Shown piece by piece: positions 16,604-25,331 of a DNA stretch of 64,000 nucleotides. Below the pieces are notes generated by a model. The model saw only the letters and a program-made list of their open reading frames with translations. It ran no database searches and was not told the DNA's origin. How positions within the stretch are numbered: the first letter of the stretch is position 1; every line of letters starts with the position of its first letter. Source of the stretch: Actinomadura mexicana (lineage in GTDB: Bacteria > Actinomycetota > Actinomycetes > Streptosporangiales > Streptosporangiaceae); contig NZ_FZNP01000015.1 in the NCBI RefSeq assembly GCF_900188105.1, positions 62,001 through 126,000 on the forward strand, given 5' to 3'. Position numbers and translations under genes: made by a program.

Positions 16604-16618
16604 AAGGTAAGCCTAAGT
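16604..16618. promoter_or_regulatory. Possible DtxR/IdeR-type iron box upstream of korA
   Basis: AAGGTAAGCCTAA at 16604-16616 matches 11 of the first 14 positions of the actinobacterial iron box TTAGGTTAGCCTAACCTAA, but the right half-site is poor. It lies about 65 bp before the korA start. Confidence 0.25.
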
Positions 16619-16680
16619 AGCATCACGATCCTGGGTGCCTCCCCCAGGACGGATGCTGCGCGTCGAGGAGGTCTTCCTCT

Positions 16681-18522
16681 GTGACCAAACAGGTCCAGCA
16701 GCTCGACCGCGTCATCATCCGCTTCGCCGGAGACTCCGGCGACGGCATGCAGCTGACCGGCGACCGCTTCACCCAGGAGACCGCGGCGTTCGGCAACGAC
16801 CTTTCCACGTTGCCGAACTTCCCGGCCGAGATCCGCGCCCCCGCCGGGACCCTCCCCGGCGTGTCCAGTTTCCAGTTGCACTTCGCCGACCACGACATCC
16901 TGACGCCGGGCGACGCGCCCAACGTCCTGGTCGCCATGAACCCCGCCGCCCTCAAGGCGAACGTCGGGGATCTTCCGCACGGCGCCGACCTCATCGTCAA
17001 CACCGACGAGTTCAGCAAGCGCAACCTCGCCAAGGTCGGCTACGCGACCAGCCCCGTCGAGGACGACTCGCTGTCGGAGTACCGGGTCCACGCGCTGCCG
17101 CTGACCTCGATGACGGTGAAGGCGCTCGAAGGCTTCGACATCTCCAAGAAGGACGCCGAGCGCGCGAAGAACATGTTCGCGCTCGGCCTCCTGTCATGGC
17201 TTTACCACCGTCCCACCGAAGGCACACTGGCCTTCCTGGAGCGCAAGTTCGCCAGCAAGCCCGAGATCATGAAGGCCAACATCGCGGCCTTCCAGGCGGG
17301 CTGGTCCTACGGCGAGACCACCGAGGCGTTCTCGGTGCAGTACGAGATCAAGCCGGCCGAGCACGAGCCGGGGCTCTACCGCAACATCACCGGAAACATC
17401 GCGCTGGCGTACGGGCTGGTCGCGGCGGGCGTGCAGAGCGGGCTGCCGATCTTCCTCGGCTCCTACCCGATCACACCGGCCTCCGACATCCTGCACGAGA
17501 TCTCCAAGCACAAGCGGTTCGGCGTCCGCACCTTCCAGGCCGAGGACGAGATCGCCGCGGTCGGCGCGGCACTCGGCGCCTCGTTCGGCGGGTCCCTCGG
17601 CGTCACCACCACCTCGGGGCCCGGCATCGCGCTGAAGAGCGAGACGATCGGCCTCGGCGTCGCGACCGAGCTTCCACTGCTGGTCATCGACGTGCAGCGG
17701 GCCGGCCCGTCCACCGGGCTGCCGACCAAGACCGAGCAGGCCGACCTGCTGCAGGCCATGTACGGCCGCAACGGCGAGGCGCCGCTCCCGGTCATCGCGC
17801 CGCAGTCCCCGTCGGACTGCTTCGACGCGACGATCGAGGCGGCGCGGATCGCGGTGAAGTACCGCACACCGGTGATCCTGCTGTCGGACGGCTACCTCGC
17901 CAACGGCTCCGAGCCGTGGCGGCTGCCGGACGTGGCGGCGCTGCCGAGGATCGAGCCGAACTTCGCCGAGCCCTCGCAGGAGGAGTTCCAGCCGTTCGAG
18001 CGCGACCCGGCCACCCTCGCCCGCCCGTGGGCGGTCCCCGGCACGGCCGGGCTGGAGCACCGGATCGGCGGGCTGGAGAAGGCCGACGTCACCGGCAACA
18101 TCTCCTACGACCCCGCCAACCACGACCACATGGTCCGGCTCCGCCAGGCCAAGATCGACGGGATCGCGGCCGACATCGAGCCGCTCGCCGTGGACGACCC
18201 GTCCGGCGCGGCCCGCGTCCTGGTGATGGGCTGGGGCGGGACGTACGGGGCCATCTCCGCGGCCGTCCGGCGCGTCCGGGCGTCCGGGCGCGCCATCGCG
18301 CAGGCCCACGTGCGGCACCTCAACCCGTTCCCCGCGAACCTGCCCGAGGTGCTGCGCTCCTACGACAAGGTGATCGTCCCTGAGATCAACCTCGGCCAGC
18401 TCGCGCTGCTGCTGCGCGGCCGGCTGCTCATCGACGTGATCGGCTACAACCAGGTCCGCGGCCTGCCCTTCAAGGCCGAAGAGCTCCAGGGCGTCATCCA
18501 GGATGTGATCGACAGTGAGTGA
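16681..18522 (+). CDS. korA: 2-oxoacid (2-oxoglutarate):ferredoxin oxidoreductase, alpha/gamma-fused subunit
   Basis: 613 aa. The N-terminal third is the gamma domain (VIIRFAGDSGDGMQLTGDRF) and the remainder the alpha domain (GSYPITPASDILHEISKHK, TTTSGPGIALKSETIGLGVA). With KorB it oxidatively decarboxylates a 2-oxoacid, probably 2-oxoglutarate to succinyl-CoA, passing electrons to ferredoxin. It starts at GTG 16681 with GAGGAGG about ten bases upstream. It overlaps korB by 8 bases. Neighbouring complex I genes that lack the NADH module could accept the ferredoxin electrons. Substrate assignment (2-oxoglutarate rather than pyruvate) rests on the two-subunit layout and on recollection of the same block in other actinomycetes. 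Confidence 0.93.
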   Translation: MTKQVQQLDRVIIRFAGDSGDGMQLTGDRFTQETAAFGNDLSTLPNFPAEIRAPAGTLPGVSSFQLHFADHDILTPGDAPNVLVAMNPAALKANVGDLPHGADLIVNTDEFSKRNLAKVGYATSPVEDDSLSEYRVHALPLTSMTVKALEGFDISKKDAERAKNMFALGLLSWLYHRPTEGTLAFLERKFASKPEIMKANIAAFQAGWSYGETTEAFSVQYEIKPAEHEPGLYRNITGNIALAYGLVAAGVQSGLPIFLGSYPITPASDILHEISKHKRFGVRTFQAEDEIAAVGAALGASFGGSLGVTTTSGPGIALKSETIGLGVATELPLLVIDVQRAGPSTGLPTKTEQADLLQAMYGRNGEAPLPVIAPQSPSDCFDATIEAARIAVKYRTPVILLSDGYLANGSEPWRLPDVAALPRIEPNFAEPSQEEFQPFERDPATLARPWAVPGTAGLEHRIGGLEKADVTGNISYDPANHDHMVRLRQAKIDGIAADIEPLAVDDPSGAARVLVMGWGGTYGAISAAVRRVRASGRAIAQAHVRHLNPFPANLPEVLRSYDKVIVPEINLGQLALLLRGRLLIDVIGYNQVRGLPFKAEELQGVIQDVIDSE

Positions 18523-19612
18523 CAACGGAGCCGGCGGCAACGGTTCCGCCAACGGCAACGGCTCGGCGAACGGCCGCGGGCTGCTCTCCCTCGTCCCGAA
18601 GGCGGACGGGAAGCAGTCGATGAAGGACTTCAAGACCGACCAGGAGGTGCGCTGGTGCCCCGGGTGCGGTGACTACGCGATCCTCGCGGCCGTCCAGTCG
18701 TTCCTTCCCGAGCTCGGGCTGCGCCGCGAGAACATCACGTTCATCTCCGGCATCGGCTGCTCGTCGCGGTTCCCGTACTACATGAACACCTACGGGTTCC
18801 ACTCGATCCACGGCCGCGCGCCCGCGATCGCGACGGGCCTCGCCACGTCCCGCCCCGACCTGTCGGTGTGGGTGGTGACCGGGGACGGCGACTCGCTGTC
18901 CATCGGCGGCAACCACCTGATCCACGCGCTGCGCCGCAACGTCAACCTCAAGATCCTGCTGTTCAACAACCGGATCTACGGGCTGACGAAGGGCCAGTAC
19001 TCGCCGACCTCGGAACTCGGCAAGATCACCAAGTCGACGCCGATGGGCTCGCTCGACGCCCCCTTCAACCCGCTGTCGCTCGCGATCGGCGCGGAGGGCA
19101 CGTTCGTCGCCCGCACCATCGACTCCGACCGCAAGCACCTGCAGTCGGTGCTGCGGGCCGCCGCGCAGCACCGCGGCACCGCGCTCGTCGAGATCTACCA
19201 GAACTGCAACATCTTCAACGACGGCGCGTTCGACCCGCTGAAGGACGCGGCGGTGCGCGACGACGTCACCGTCCGGCTGGAGCACGGCGAGCCCATCGTG
19301 TTCGGGGCGGACCGCGCCAAGGCCCTGCGCCGCACCCCGTCCGGGTCGTTCGAGGTCGTGAACGTCGCGGACGTGGAGCCGGCCGAGATCGCCGTGCACG
19401 ACGCCCACGCCCCGGACCCGTCGCAGGCGTTCGCCCTGTCGCGGCTGGACCAGCCGGCGTTCGAGCACACCCCGATCGGCATCTTCCGGGACGTCGACCG
19501 CCCGTCCTACGACGAGCTGATGCGGGCCCAGCTCGACGAGGCCGTCCAGGCGCAGGGCGAGGGCGACCTCGCGGCCCTGCTCGGCAGCGGCGACACCTGG
19601 CGCATCGACTGA
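18515..19612 (+). CDS. korB: 2-oxoacid (2-oxoglutarate):ferredoxin oxidoreductase, beta subunit
   Basis: 365 aa. Carries the thiamine-diphosphate site GDGDSLSIGGNHLIHALRRN (from residue 124), ending in LLFNN, and cluster cysteines in RWCPGCGDY and further C residues (GIGCSSR, YQNCNIFND), as expected for the [4Fe-4S] beta subunit. The first 25 residues are a Gly/Asn/Ser-rich low-complexity leader (NGSANGNGSANG). GTG 18515 lies inside the korA end (8-base overlap). A strong terminator follows, so korAB forms a two-gene unit with the upstream leader region. Confidence 0.93.
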   Translation: MSDNGAGGNGSANGNGSANGRGLLSLVPKADGKQSMKDFKTDQEVRWCPGCGDYAILAAVQSFLPELGLRRENITFISGIGCSSRFPYYMNTYGFHSIHGRAPAIATGLATSRPDLSVWVVTGDGDSLSIGGNHLIHALRRNVNLKILLFNNRIYGLTKGQYSPTSELGKITKSTPMGSLDAPFNPLSLAIGAEGTFVARTIDSDRKHLQSVLRAAAQHRGTALVEIYQNCNIFNDGAFDPLKDAAVRDDVTVRLEHGEPIVFGADRAKALRRTPSGSFEVVNVADVEPAEIAVHDAHAPDPSQAFALSRLDQPAFEHTPIGIFRDVDRPSYDELMRAQLDEAVQAQGEGDLAALLGSGDTWRID

Positions 19613-19632
19613 CGGCGTCTTCCCGGCATCTC

Positions 19633-19671
19633 CGCAGGCCCGGCCCCGCGTCACCGGGGGCCGGGCCTGCG
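19633..19671. terminator. Terminator after korB
   Basis: CGCAGGCCCGGCCCC pairs with GGGGCCGGGCCTGCG across 19633-19671 immediately after korB. Confidence 0.75.
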
Positions 19672-19811
19672 CGCGCTTGGAAGCCCCCGAACGGGGCACG
19701 GTTCCTAGGTGCCGGCCGTCCGGCGATCCGCGGTGGTCTTCCGGGCGGGACGCCCTGCGCGGCCGCGTCCCCGCCTGACAGACTGAGGAGATCACGAACC
19801 GGGAGGTGACG

Positions 19812-20765
19812 ATGCGGGTCATACCGCGCCGTAACAAGGGTCGTCCGCGGGACGACGAGCCCGCACCCGCCCCGGCGCCTCCCGCCCCTTCCGACGAACC
19901 GGCGACGCCGGACCCGAGCCTGAAGTGGCCGCCCCCGCAAACCCCGCTCATCCCGGAAGACGCCGCCGAAACGACGCGGCCCCAGCCCCCCGTCCCTGCC
20001 GGCGAGACGCGTCCCATGAAGGCCGGGCTTGAGCCGGGCCGCGACCCCGCGGAGGCATTGGGGCAGGAGAGCCTGCGCGGCTCCCAGGCCACGACGGCAG
20101 TTCTGCCCGCGGCCGCGGGACCGCCGGGCACGGAGGCCGAGAGGCGGCGGGCGCGGGCCGCGCAGCGGCAGCGGGAGGCCGCGGAGATGAAGCGGAGCCG
20201 GGCGGCGCGGCGGCAGGGCCGCGCGTACCGGGAGGCCGCGCCCGCGAGGGCCGCCGACCAGCACCGGTCGGCGCTGCTGGCCATGGTGCTCACGCTGGGG
20301 CTGCTGATCGCGGCCGTCGCGGTGACCGGCGGGATGATCGCGTCCTCGATGCGGACGCGCCCGGTGACGCTGGCCGCGCCGCTGCACATCTACCCGGTCG
20401 CGCAGGTGCTGCCGGGGCAGTGCCCGGCCGGGACGCAGGGCATCACCGGGCAGGCCGCCACCGGGGCGACCTGCTACCGGCTCACGCAGGGGATCGCGAT
20501 CCACAAGGTCGCCGACCTGCGCGTGCAGAAGTCGCGGGTGAAGCCGGGCGGGTACGACGTGGCGGTGACGCTGCGCCCCGGGGACCGCCGCGCGTTCGCC
20601 GAGCTGACCCGCGCGACGGTCGGCCGCGACCTGGCCTTCGTCGTCCGCGACCGCCTGGTCACGCTGCCGCGCGTCGACATGGCCATCACCGACGGAAAAG
20701 TCATCGTCACCGGCTCCCCCGACCGCCCCTCCGCGAACGCTCTGGTCCGCCAACTCCGTTCTTGA
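19812..20765 (+). CDS. Membrane protein with SecD-like periplasmic segment
   Basis: 317 aa. ATG 19812 sits five bases after GGGAGG; the upstream GTG 19806 overlaps that site and is rejected. Residues 1-150 are Pro/Ala and then Arg/Ala-rich with a probable basic helix (about 105-148), one membrane helix covers about 153-178, and the outer part is 140 aa. Its end, FAELTRATVGRDLAFVVRDR followed by a predicted strand-rich segment and DGKVIVTGSPDRPSANALVRQL, resembles the P1 head of SecD (FADLT..VGKQLAIVLDG..ISG). No SecD translocation helices are present, so this is an orphan head domain on an anchor. Two Cys in the outer region may pair. Function unknown; export assistance is a guess. Confidence 0.75.
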   Translation: MRVIPRRNKGRPRDDEPAPAPAPPAPSDEPATPDPSLKWPPPQTPLIPEDAAETTRPQPPVPAGETRPMKAGLEPGRDPAEALGQESLRGSQATTAVLPAAAGPPGTEAERRRARAAQRQREAAEMKRSRAARRQGRAYREAAPARAADQHRSALLAMVLTLGLLIAAVAVTGGMIASSMRTRPVTLAAPLHIYPVAQVLPGQCPAGTQGITGQAATGATCYRLTQGIAIHKVADLRVQKSRVKPGGYDVAVTLRPGDRRAFAELTRATVGRDLAFVVRDRLVTLPRVDMAITDGKVIVTGSPDRPSANALVRQLRS

Positions 20766-20767
20766 TT

Positions 20768-20907
20768 GCTTTTATCTCCTCCTTCGGGCCTGGCGGCCCT
20801 CCATCGTCGATAAAAGCGGGCGATCGCCGGCATCACTCCGTCTCGCCTTGCGGCTCGCTGCGCGATCAGATTCTTGCTTCGCTCGAATCTGCCTTCGGAC
20901 GCGATCG
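20768..20907 (+). repeat. 140-bp dispersed intergenic repeat, copy 1
   Basis: It is 134/140 identical to the reverse complement of 54301-54440. It begins with a hairpin: GCTTTTATC (20768-20776) and GATAAAAGC (20809-20817) enclose GGGCC..GGCCC. A second hairpin is GATTC..GAATC near 20869-20889. It lies between convergent genes. A further 75 bp to the right shows weaker similarity to the sequence left of copy 2. Confidence 0.9.
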
Positions 20908-21014
20908 CAACCTTTGAGGTTGTTGCGTGGTTGCGGGGCGGGCTGGGGTGGCTTCAGTAGTGGGTGCGGGGGGCGGGTCGGCGTTGAGCGGCCCTGTGCG
21001 CGGCTCGGTGGTGG

Positions 21015-21836
21015 CTACGGCAGGTCTTCGCCTTGGACGGCTTGGATCTCCAGTTCTACCTTCAGGCTTTCGCCGACGAGGGAGATACCCGCCTCCAGGA
21101 TCTGGTTGAAGCGGATGCCGAAGTCGGCGCGGGGGAGCTCGGCGGTCGCGCGGAACGCGGCGCGGAGGCCGCCCCACGGGTCGGAGCCCATGCCGAGGTA
21201 GGTCATGTCGAGGTCGACGGGGCGGGTGACGCCGTTGAGGGTGAGGCTGCCGTGCACCGTCCAGCGGTCGGGACCGGAGCCGGTCAGCCCGTCGCCCTCG
21301 TAGGTGAGGACGGGGTGGACGTCGGCGTTCAGGAAGTCGGCCGAGCGCAGGTGGTCGTCGCGCATCTTGTTGCCGGTGTCGATCGACGCCGCCTCGATGC
21401 GCGCCGTGACGCGGGACTCCTCGACCGGCTCGGCGATCTCCAAGCGCCCCTCGAAGGCGGCGAACCGGCCGCGGACGCTCGACAGGCCGAGGTGCTGGGC
21501 GACGGCGCCGATGTTGGAGTGCGCCGGGTCGATCGTCCAGACGCCGGGCGGCGGGAGTTCGGTGCCGCCCGCCCGGCCGAGGACGATCTTGCCGATGTCG
21601 GCGGTGCCCGCGCTGGACACGATCATCGTGGAGGCGGCCGGCTGGAAGCCCATGGCCGTGATGATCACCGTGTAGGTGCCCGGGGGCAGCGGGCCGGCGG
21701 CGAGCACGCCGTCCGCCCCGGTCTGCTCGCGCGCGATCTGGTCGCCCGCCAGGTTCGTGACCGTGACGATGGCGTGCCGCACCGCCCAGCCGTCCTTCGT
21801 CCGCACCGTTCCGCGCAGACCTCGGTTCGCGTCCAT
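21015..21836 (-). CDS. YceI-family protein with N-terminal carboxypeptidase-regulatory-like domain
   Basis: 273 aa; ATG 21836 chosen over the TTG one codon upstream. Residues about 5-85 form a carboxypeptidase-regulatory-like beta-sandwich (GLRGTVRTKDGWAVRHAIVT, LPPGTYTVIITAMGFQPAA). Residues about 98-270 are a YceI lipocalin-like domain (WTIDPAHSNIGAVAQHLGLS, TFE-like core, FRATAELPRADFGIRF), a fold that binds isoprenoid chains such as polyprenyl derivatives. There is no signal peptide, so it is probably cytoplasmic. The same regulatory-like domain occurs three times in the neighbouring exporter on the same strand (70 bp upstream), suggesting the pair acts together. Confidence 0.87.
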   Translation of the reverse strand: MDANRGLRGTVRTKDGWAVRHAIVTVTNLAGDQIAREQTGADGVLAAGPLPPGTYTVIITAMGFQPAASTMIVSSAGTADIGKIVLGRAGGTELPPPGVWTIDPAHSNIGAVAQHLGLSSVRGRFAAFEGRLEIAEPVEESRVTARIEAASIDTGNKMRDDHLRSADFLNADVHPVLTYEGDGLTGSGPDRWTVHGSLTLNGVTRPVDLDMTYLGMGSDPWGGLRAAFRATAELPRADFGIRFNQILEAGISLVGESLKVELEIQAVQGEDLP

Positions 21837-21906
21837 CAACGACCCGCACTCCAGGTTCCGTGTCTAGTGGCCGCCGTTTGCGGGCGGCCCGGCTCGCTCG
21901 CGTCCG

Positions 21907-24513
21907 TCATTCGTCCGGGTAGCCGAGCTTGAGGTCGTGGTCGTCCAGCCCGCCGCCGGAGAGCGACAGACCGGTCGCGACCGGAGGATATCCGGACGCG
22001 ATCACCGTGTACTGACCACCGGTGAGGTCGGTGAAGGCGTACTCGCCGTCCGGTCCGGTGATGACCATCGCGATGACGTTGCCGGCGGCGTCGACGAGCG
22101 TGACCCGCGCGTCCCCGACCGGCTCGCCCGACTCGTTGCGGACCGTTCCGCGGATCCGTGCGCCGGGCGGCATCTCCACGTCCAGCCGCGTCTGGCCGTT
22201 CCCCGTCACCTCTACCGGCATCGCGACCGGACGGTGCGCGGCGGCGCTGACGGCGAGCGTGTAGCCGCCGGACACGATGTCGTTGAACGTGTAGCGGCCG
22301 TCGGCGTCGCTGCGGCCGGTGCCGACGACGTCGCCGCGCACGTCGGTGACGACGACCATCGCGTTCACGATGGGGGTGCCGTCGGCGCTGCGGACCGTTC
22401 CGGCGAGGCCGCCGCTGCCGGCCAGCAGCAGGTCGAACTCGATCGGCCGGTCGCCGACGACGAGTGTCGCGGCCTGCGGCTCGTGCCCGCCGGTCGCGGC
22501 GATCAGCACGTAGCTGCCGGGGCCCGGCGTCGGCAGTGCGTACCGGCCGTCCTCGCGGGTGATGGCGCGGGCGAGCTGGTGGCCGTCCACGCCGATGAGG
22601 GTGAGGGCCGCGGACGGGACGGGTTCCCCGTCGCGCGTCCGCACGACGCCGCGCACGGGGACGCCGCCGGCGTGGGCGTTCTGCCCGTTCTGCTGGGCGA
22701 GGAGCTGCACCTGGGCGGCCAGGTCCGTGGCGGCCGGGGCCGCCGCCGCGTGTGCGGGCGCCTCCGGCGGGGCCGGGGGTGAGGCGACCGTGGCGTAGCG
22801 GCCGTCGTCCAGGTGGCCGTTGCCGCGCGCGTGCCTGCCGGCGCCGACCGCGCCGACCGCGCCCGTCCGCACCGCCGCGGACGGCGGGCGCACGACGCCG
22901 CTCTCGGCGGGGACGTCGGTCACGGGCGCCCCGGGCGGCGGCGCGTCCTTGCCGCGGTGCGCCGAGCCGCGCAGCGGGTGCTCCTTCAGCGCGAGAATCG
23001 CGAGGAAGCCCACCAGGGCGACGGGGATCCCGACGAGGAAGACCGTCTCCAGGGAGTTGGTGAAGGCGTCCTGGATGATGTGCCTGACCTGCGGAGGAAG
23101 CTTGCTGATCTCTTCCGGGGAGCCGAGGTTGGACGCACCGCCGCCGGCCGGCACGGGGATGCCCGCCGTGAGGAAGCCGCTGGTGATCTCGTCCGCGACC
23201 CGGTTGGTGAGGATCGCGCCGAACGCGGCCACGCCCATCGCGCCGCCGAGGTTGCGGAAGAACGAGACGCCGGACGTCGTCGAGGCGAGGTCGGCGGGCG
23301 CGGCGGCGTTCTGCGCGGCGAGGATGAGGATCTGCAGGCTGAGGCCCATCCCGACGCCGAGGACGGCCAGGTCTGCGCCGACGATGACCTTGGGAGAGTC
23401 GGTGTGCAGCATCGACAGCAAGTACAGCCCGCCGGCGACGCACAGCAGCCCGACCACCGGGAAGATCTTGTAGCGGCCCGTCCGGGTGACGACCTGGCCG
23501 GAGCCGGTGGAGGTGACGAGCATCCCGACGACCAGCGGCAGCGTCAGCAGGCCGGACGCCGTCGGGCTCATCCCCTTGACGATCTGCAGGTACTGCGGCA
23601 TGTAGATCATCACGCCGAACATCGCCATGCCGACGCAGACGGAGACGAACGAGGTCAGCAGGAACGTGGGGTTGCGGAACAGCCGGGGAGGCAGGATCGG
23701 GTCGCGCGCGATGCGCTCGGCGACGATCGCCAGGACGAGCAGCAGGGCGGCGGCGCCGAGCAGGATGTAGGTCCACTGGGAGTTCCACTCGAACTCCGTC
23801 CCGCCCATGGACAGCACGAGCATCAGCACGGCGGCGCTGCCGGTGATGGTGAACGCGCCGAACACGTCGATGCGGGTGTCGCGGCGCACCTTCGGCAGCT
23901 TGAGGACCTTCTGGATGACGAAGAACGCGACGACCGCGAGCGGCACGCACACGTAGAAGCACCAGCGCCAGCCGAGGCTGTCGGCGTCCACGATGAACCC
24001 GCCGAGCAGCGGCCCGGCGACGGTCGAGACGCCGAACACCGCGCCCATGAACCCGGCGTAGCGGCCGCGCTGCCGGGGCTCGACGACGTCCCCGAGGATG
24101 ACCTGGGCCAGAGCGGACAGGCCGCCGACGCCGAGGCCCTGGAACGCGCGGGCCGCGATGAGCTGGCCGATGTTCTGCGACAGCCCCGCGCCCACCGAGG
24201 CCACCACGAATATGATCAGGGCGGTCTGGAACATGAGCTTGCGGCCCGCGATGTCCGACAGCTTGCCCCACAGCGGCGTGGACGCGGTCATGGTCAGCAG
24301 CGACGCGCTCGCGACCCAGGACAGCTTGTCCTGGCCGCCGAGGTCGCCGACGATCGTCGGCAGCGCCGTGGCGACGACCGACGTCGAGATCATCGACGTC
24401 AGCATCGCCATCATCAGACCGGCGAGGATCTCCAGGATCTGTCGGTGCGTGTACTGCGGTCTCGCTTGCTCGGGCGCCGCCGGGCCGTGCGACGCCACGC
24501 TCGCCTGAGCCAC
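21907..24513 (-). CDS. MFS drug exporter (DHA2 type) with three C-terminal carboxypeptidase-regulatory-like domains
   Basis: 868 aa from GTG 24513. The membrane part (about 35-540) has 14 helices and EmrB/QacA motifs (LPTIVGDLGGQDKLSWVASA, ARAFQGLGVGGLSALAQVIL, GPLLGGFIVD). After an Ala/Pro linker follow three tandem about 80-aa beta-sandwich domains starting near residues 619, 706 and 790 (GVVRTRDGEPV, GTVRSADGTPI, GTVRNESGEPV, each ending in a GxY motif). Exporters of this family normally end after the last helix, so the fusion is unusual. An upstream start at 24555 would overlap the predicted promoter and is rejected. A divergent TetR gene shares the promoter region, so efflux is probably ligand-inducible. 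Confidence 0.9.
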   Translation of the reverse strand: MAQASVASHGPAAPEQARPQYTHRQILEILAGLMMAMLTSMISTSVVATALPTIVGDLGGQDKLSWVASASLLTMTASTPLWGKLSDIAGRKLMFQTALIIFVVASVGAGLSQNIGQLIAARAFQGLGVGGLSALAQVILGDVVEPRQRGRYAGFMGAVFGVSTVAGPLLGGFIVDADSLGWRWCFYVCVPLAVVAFFVIQKVLKLPKVRRDTRIDVFGAFTITGSAAVLMLVLSMGGTEFEWNSQWTYILLGAAALLLVLAIVAERIARDPILPPRLFRNPTFLLTSFVSVCVGMAMFGVMIYMPQYLQIVKGMSPTASGLLTLPLVVGMLVTSTGSGQVVTRTGRYKIFPVVGLLCVAGGLYLLSMLHTDSPKVIVGADLAVLGVGMGLSLQILILAAQNAAAPADLASTTSGVSFFRNLGGAMGVAAFGAILTNRVADEITSGFLTAGIPVPAGGGASNLGSPEEISKLPPQVRHIIQDAFTNSLETVFLVGIPVALVGFLAILALKEHPLRGSAHRGKDAPPPGAPVTDVPAESGVVRPPSAAVRTGAVGAVGAGRHARGNGHLDDGRYATVASPPAPPEAPAHAAAAPAATDLAAQVQLLAQQNGQNAHAGGVPVRGVVRTRDGEPVPSAALTLIGVDGHQLARAITREDGRYALPTPGPGSYVLIAATGGHEPQAATLVVGDRPIEFDLLLAGSGGLAGTVRSADGTPIVNAMVVVTDVRGDVVGTGRSDADGRYTFNDIVSGGYTLAVSAAAHRPVAMPVEVTGNGQTRLDVEMPPGARIRGTVRNESGEPVGDARVTLVDAAGNVIAMVITGPDGEYAFTDLTGGQYTVIASGYPPVATGLSLSGGGLDDHDLKLGYPDE

Positions 24514-24551
24514 ATTGCCCCCACAACTCAGATGCATTACCTGTGTTTTGC

Positions 24552-24582
24552 ACATATCTTATGTAGACGCATGTTTACTTGC
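24552..24582 (-). promoter_or_regulatory. Promoter and operator of the MFS gene, shared with divergent tetR
   Basis: On the minus strand TTGCAA (24582-24577), 17 bp, TAAGAT (24559-24554) forms a good housekeeping promoter. The palindrome ACATA-TCT-TATGT (24552-24564) overlaps the -10, the expected site for repression by the adjacent TetR protein. Confidence 0.5.
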
Positions 24583-24633
24583 AACTCGGCACATAATGGA
24601 CACGGATTGTAACGACGACCGGGGGCGGGCGGA

Positions 24634-25242
24634 ATGCAGGTCGAGGAGAAGGTCGAGGGCGCGGCGGCGCGGCGGCGCAAGCGCGACCGGAAGGCCACCC
24701 GGCGCCGCATCCTCGACGCCGCCCGCGACCTGTTCGGCGAGCACGGCTACGACGGCGTCACCGTCCGCATGATCGCCGCGCGCGCCGAGGCGAACACGGC
24801 GCTGGTGCACCGGTACTTCGGCTCCAAGGCCGCGCTGTTCGGCGAGGTGCTGGCCGGGGAGTCGGTGATCCGGGGCGTCATCGCGGGCGACCCCGAAGGG
24901 CTGCCGCGCCGGCTCGCCGAGCACTTCGTCCGGCAGGTCGACCAGCACTCGGTCACCGCCATGTCCCGGATGCTGGACCGGTCGGCGGGCCACCCCGAGG
25001 TCAAGGCGATCCTGCTCCGCTACCTGGAGGACGTGATCGTCCAGCCGATGGTGGCGCAGCTGGAGGGGCCCGACGCGCGGGCGCGGGCGCTGCTCGCGTC
25101 CACGATCATCATGGGCGGCGGGCCGGTGCGGCGCCTGGTCGGCCTCGGCGACCTGCGCGCCGCCGACCCCGCCGACCTCACCGACCGCCTCACCGCGATG
25201 TTCACCGCCGCCCTCGCCCCGCCCGTCCACCGCGAGGCGTAG
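24634..25242 (+). CDS. TetR-family repressor
   Basis: 202 aa. The N-terminal helix-turn-helix is typical (RRRILDAARDLFGEHGYDGV, MIAARAEANTALVHRYFGSK); the C-terminal ligand domain is TetR_C-like but not assignable. It is divergent from the MFS exporter with a shared 120-bp regulatory region holding an inverted repeat over the exporter's -10. It likely represses the exporter and itself until a substrate binds. The basic KVEGAAARRRKRDRKATRRR tract precedes the DNA-binding helices. Confidence 0.92.
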   Translation: MQVEEKVEGAAARRRKRDRKATRRRILDAARDLFGEHGYDGVTVRMIAARAEANTALVHRYFGSKAALFGEVLAGESVIRGVIAGDPEGLPRRLAEHFVRQVDQHSVTAMSRMLDRSAGHPEVKAILLRYLEDVIVQPMVAQLEGPDARARALLASTIIMGGGPVRRLVGLGDLRAADPADLTDRLTAMFTAALAPPVHREA

Positions 25243-25331
25243 CGTCCCGGGACCGCCTACACCGGTGGGAGCAGGCGGGATCGGCTCCAGGGCGGAGCGG
25301 CCGGTCGCGGGGCGCGCATAGGGTTCTGGTC

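Noticed and set aside
20474..20836. Coding frames across the 140-bp repeat (also at 54108-54464)
   Set aside because: Similar peptides appear only because the repeat itself is conserved; changes are compensatory for a stem, not synonymous.
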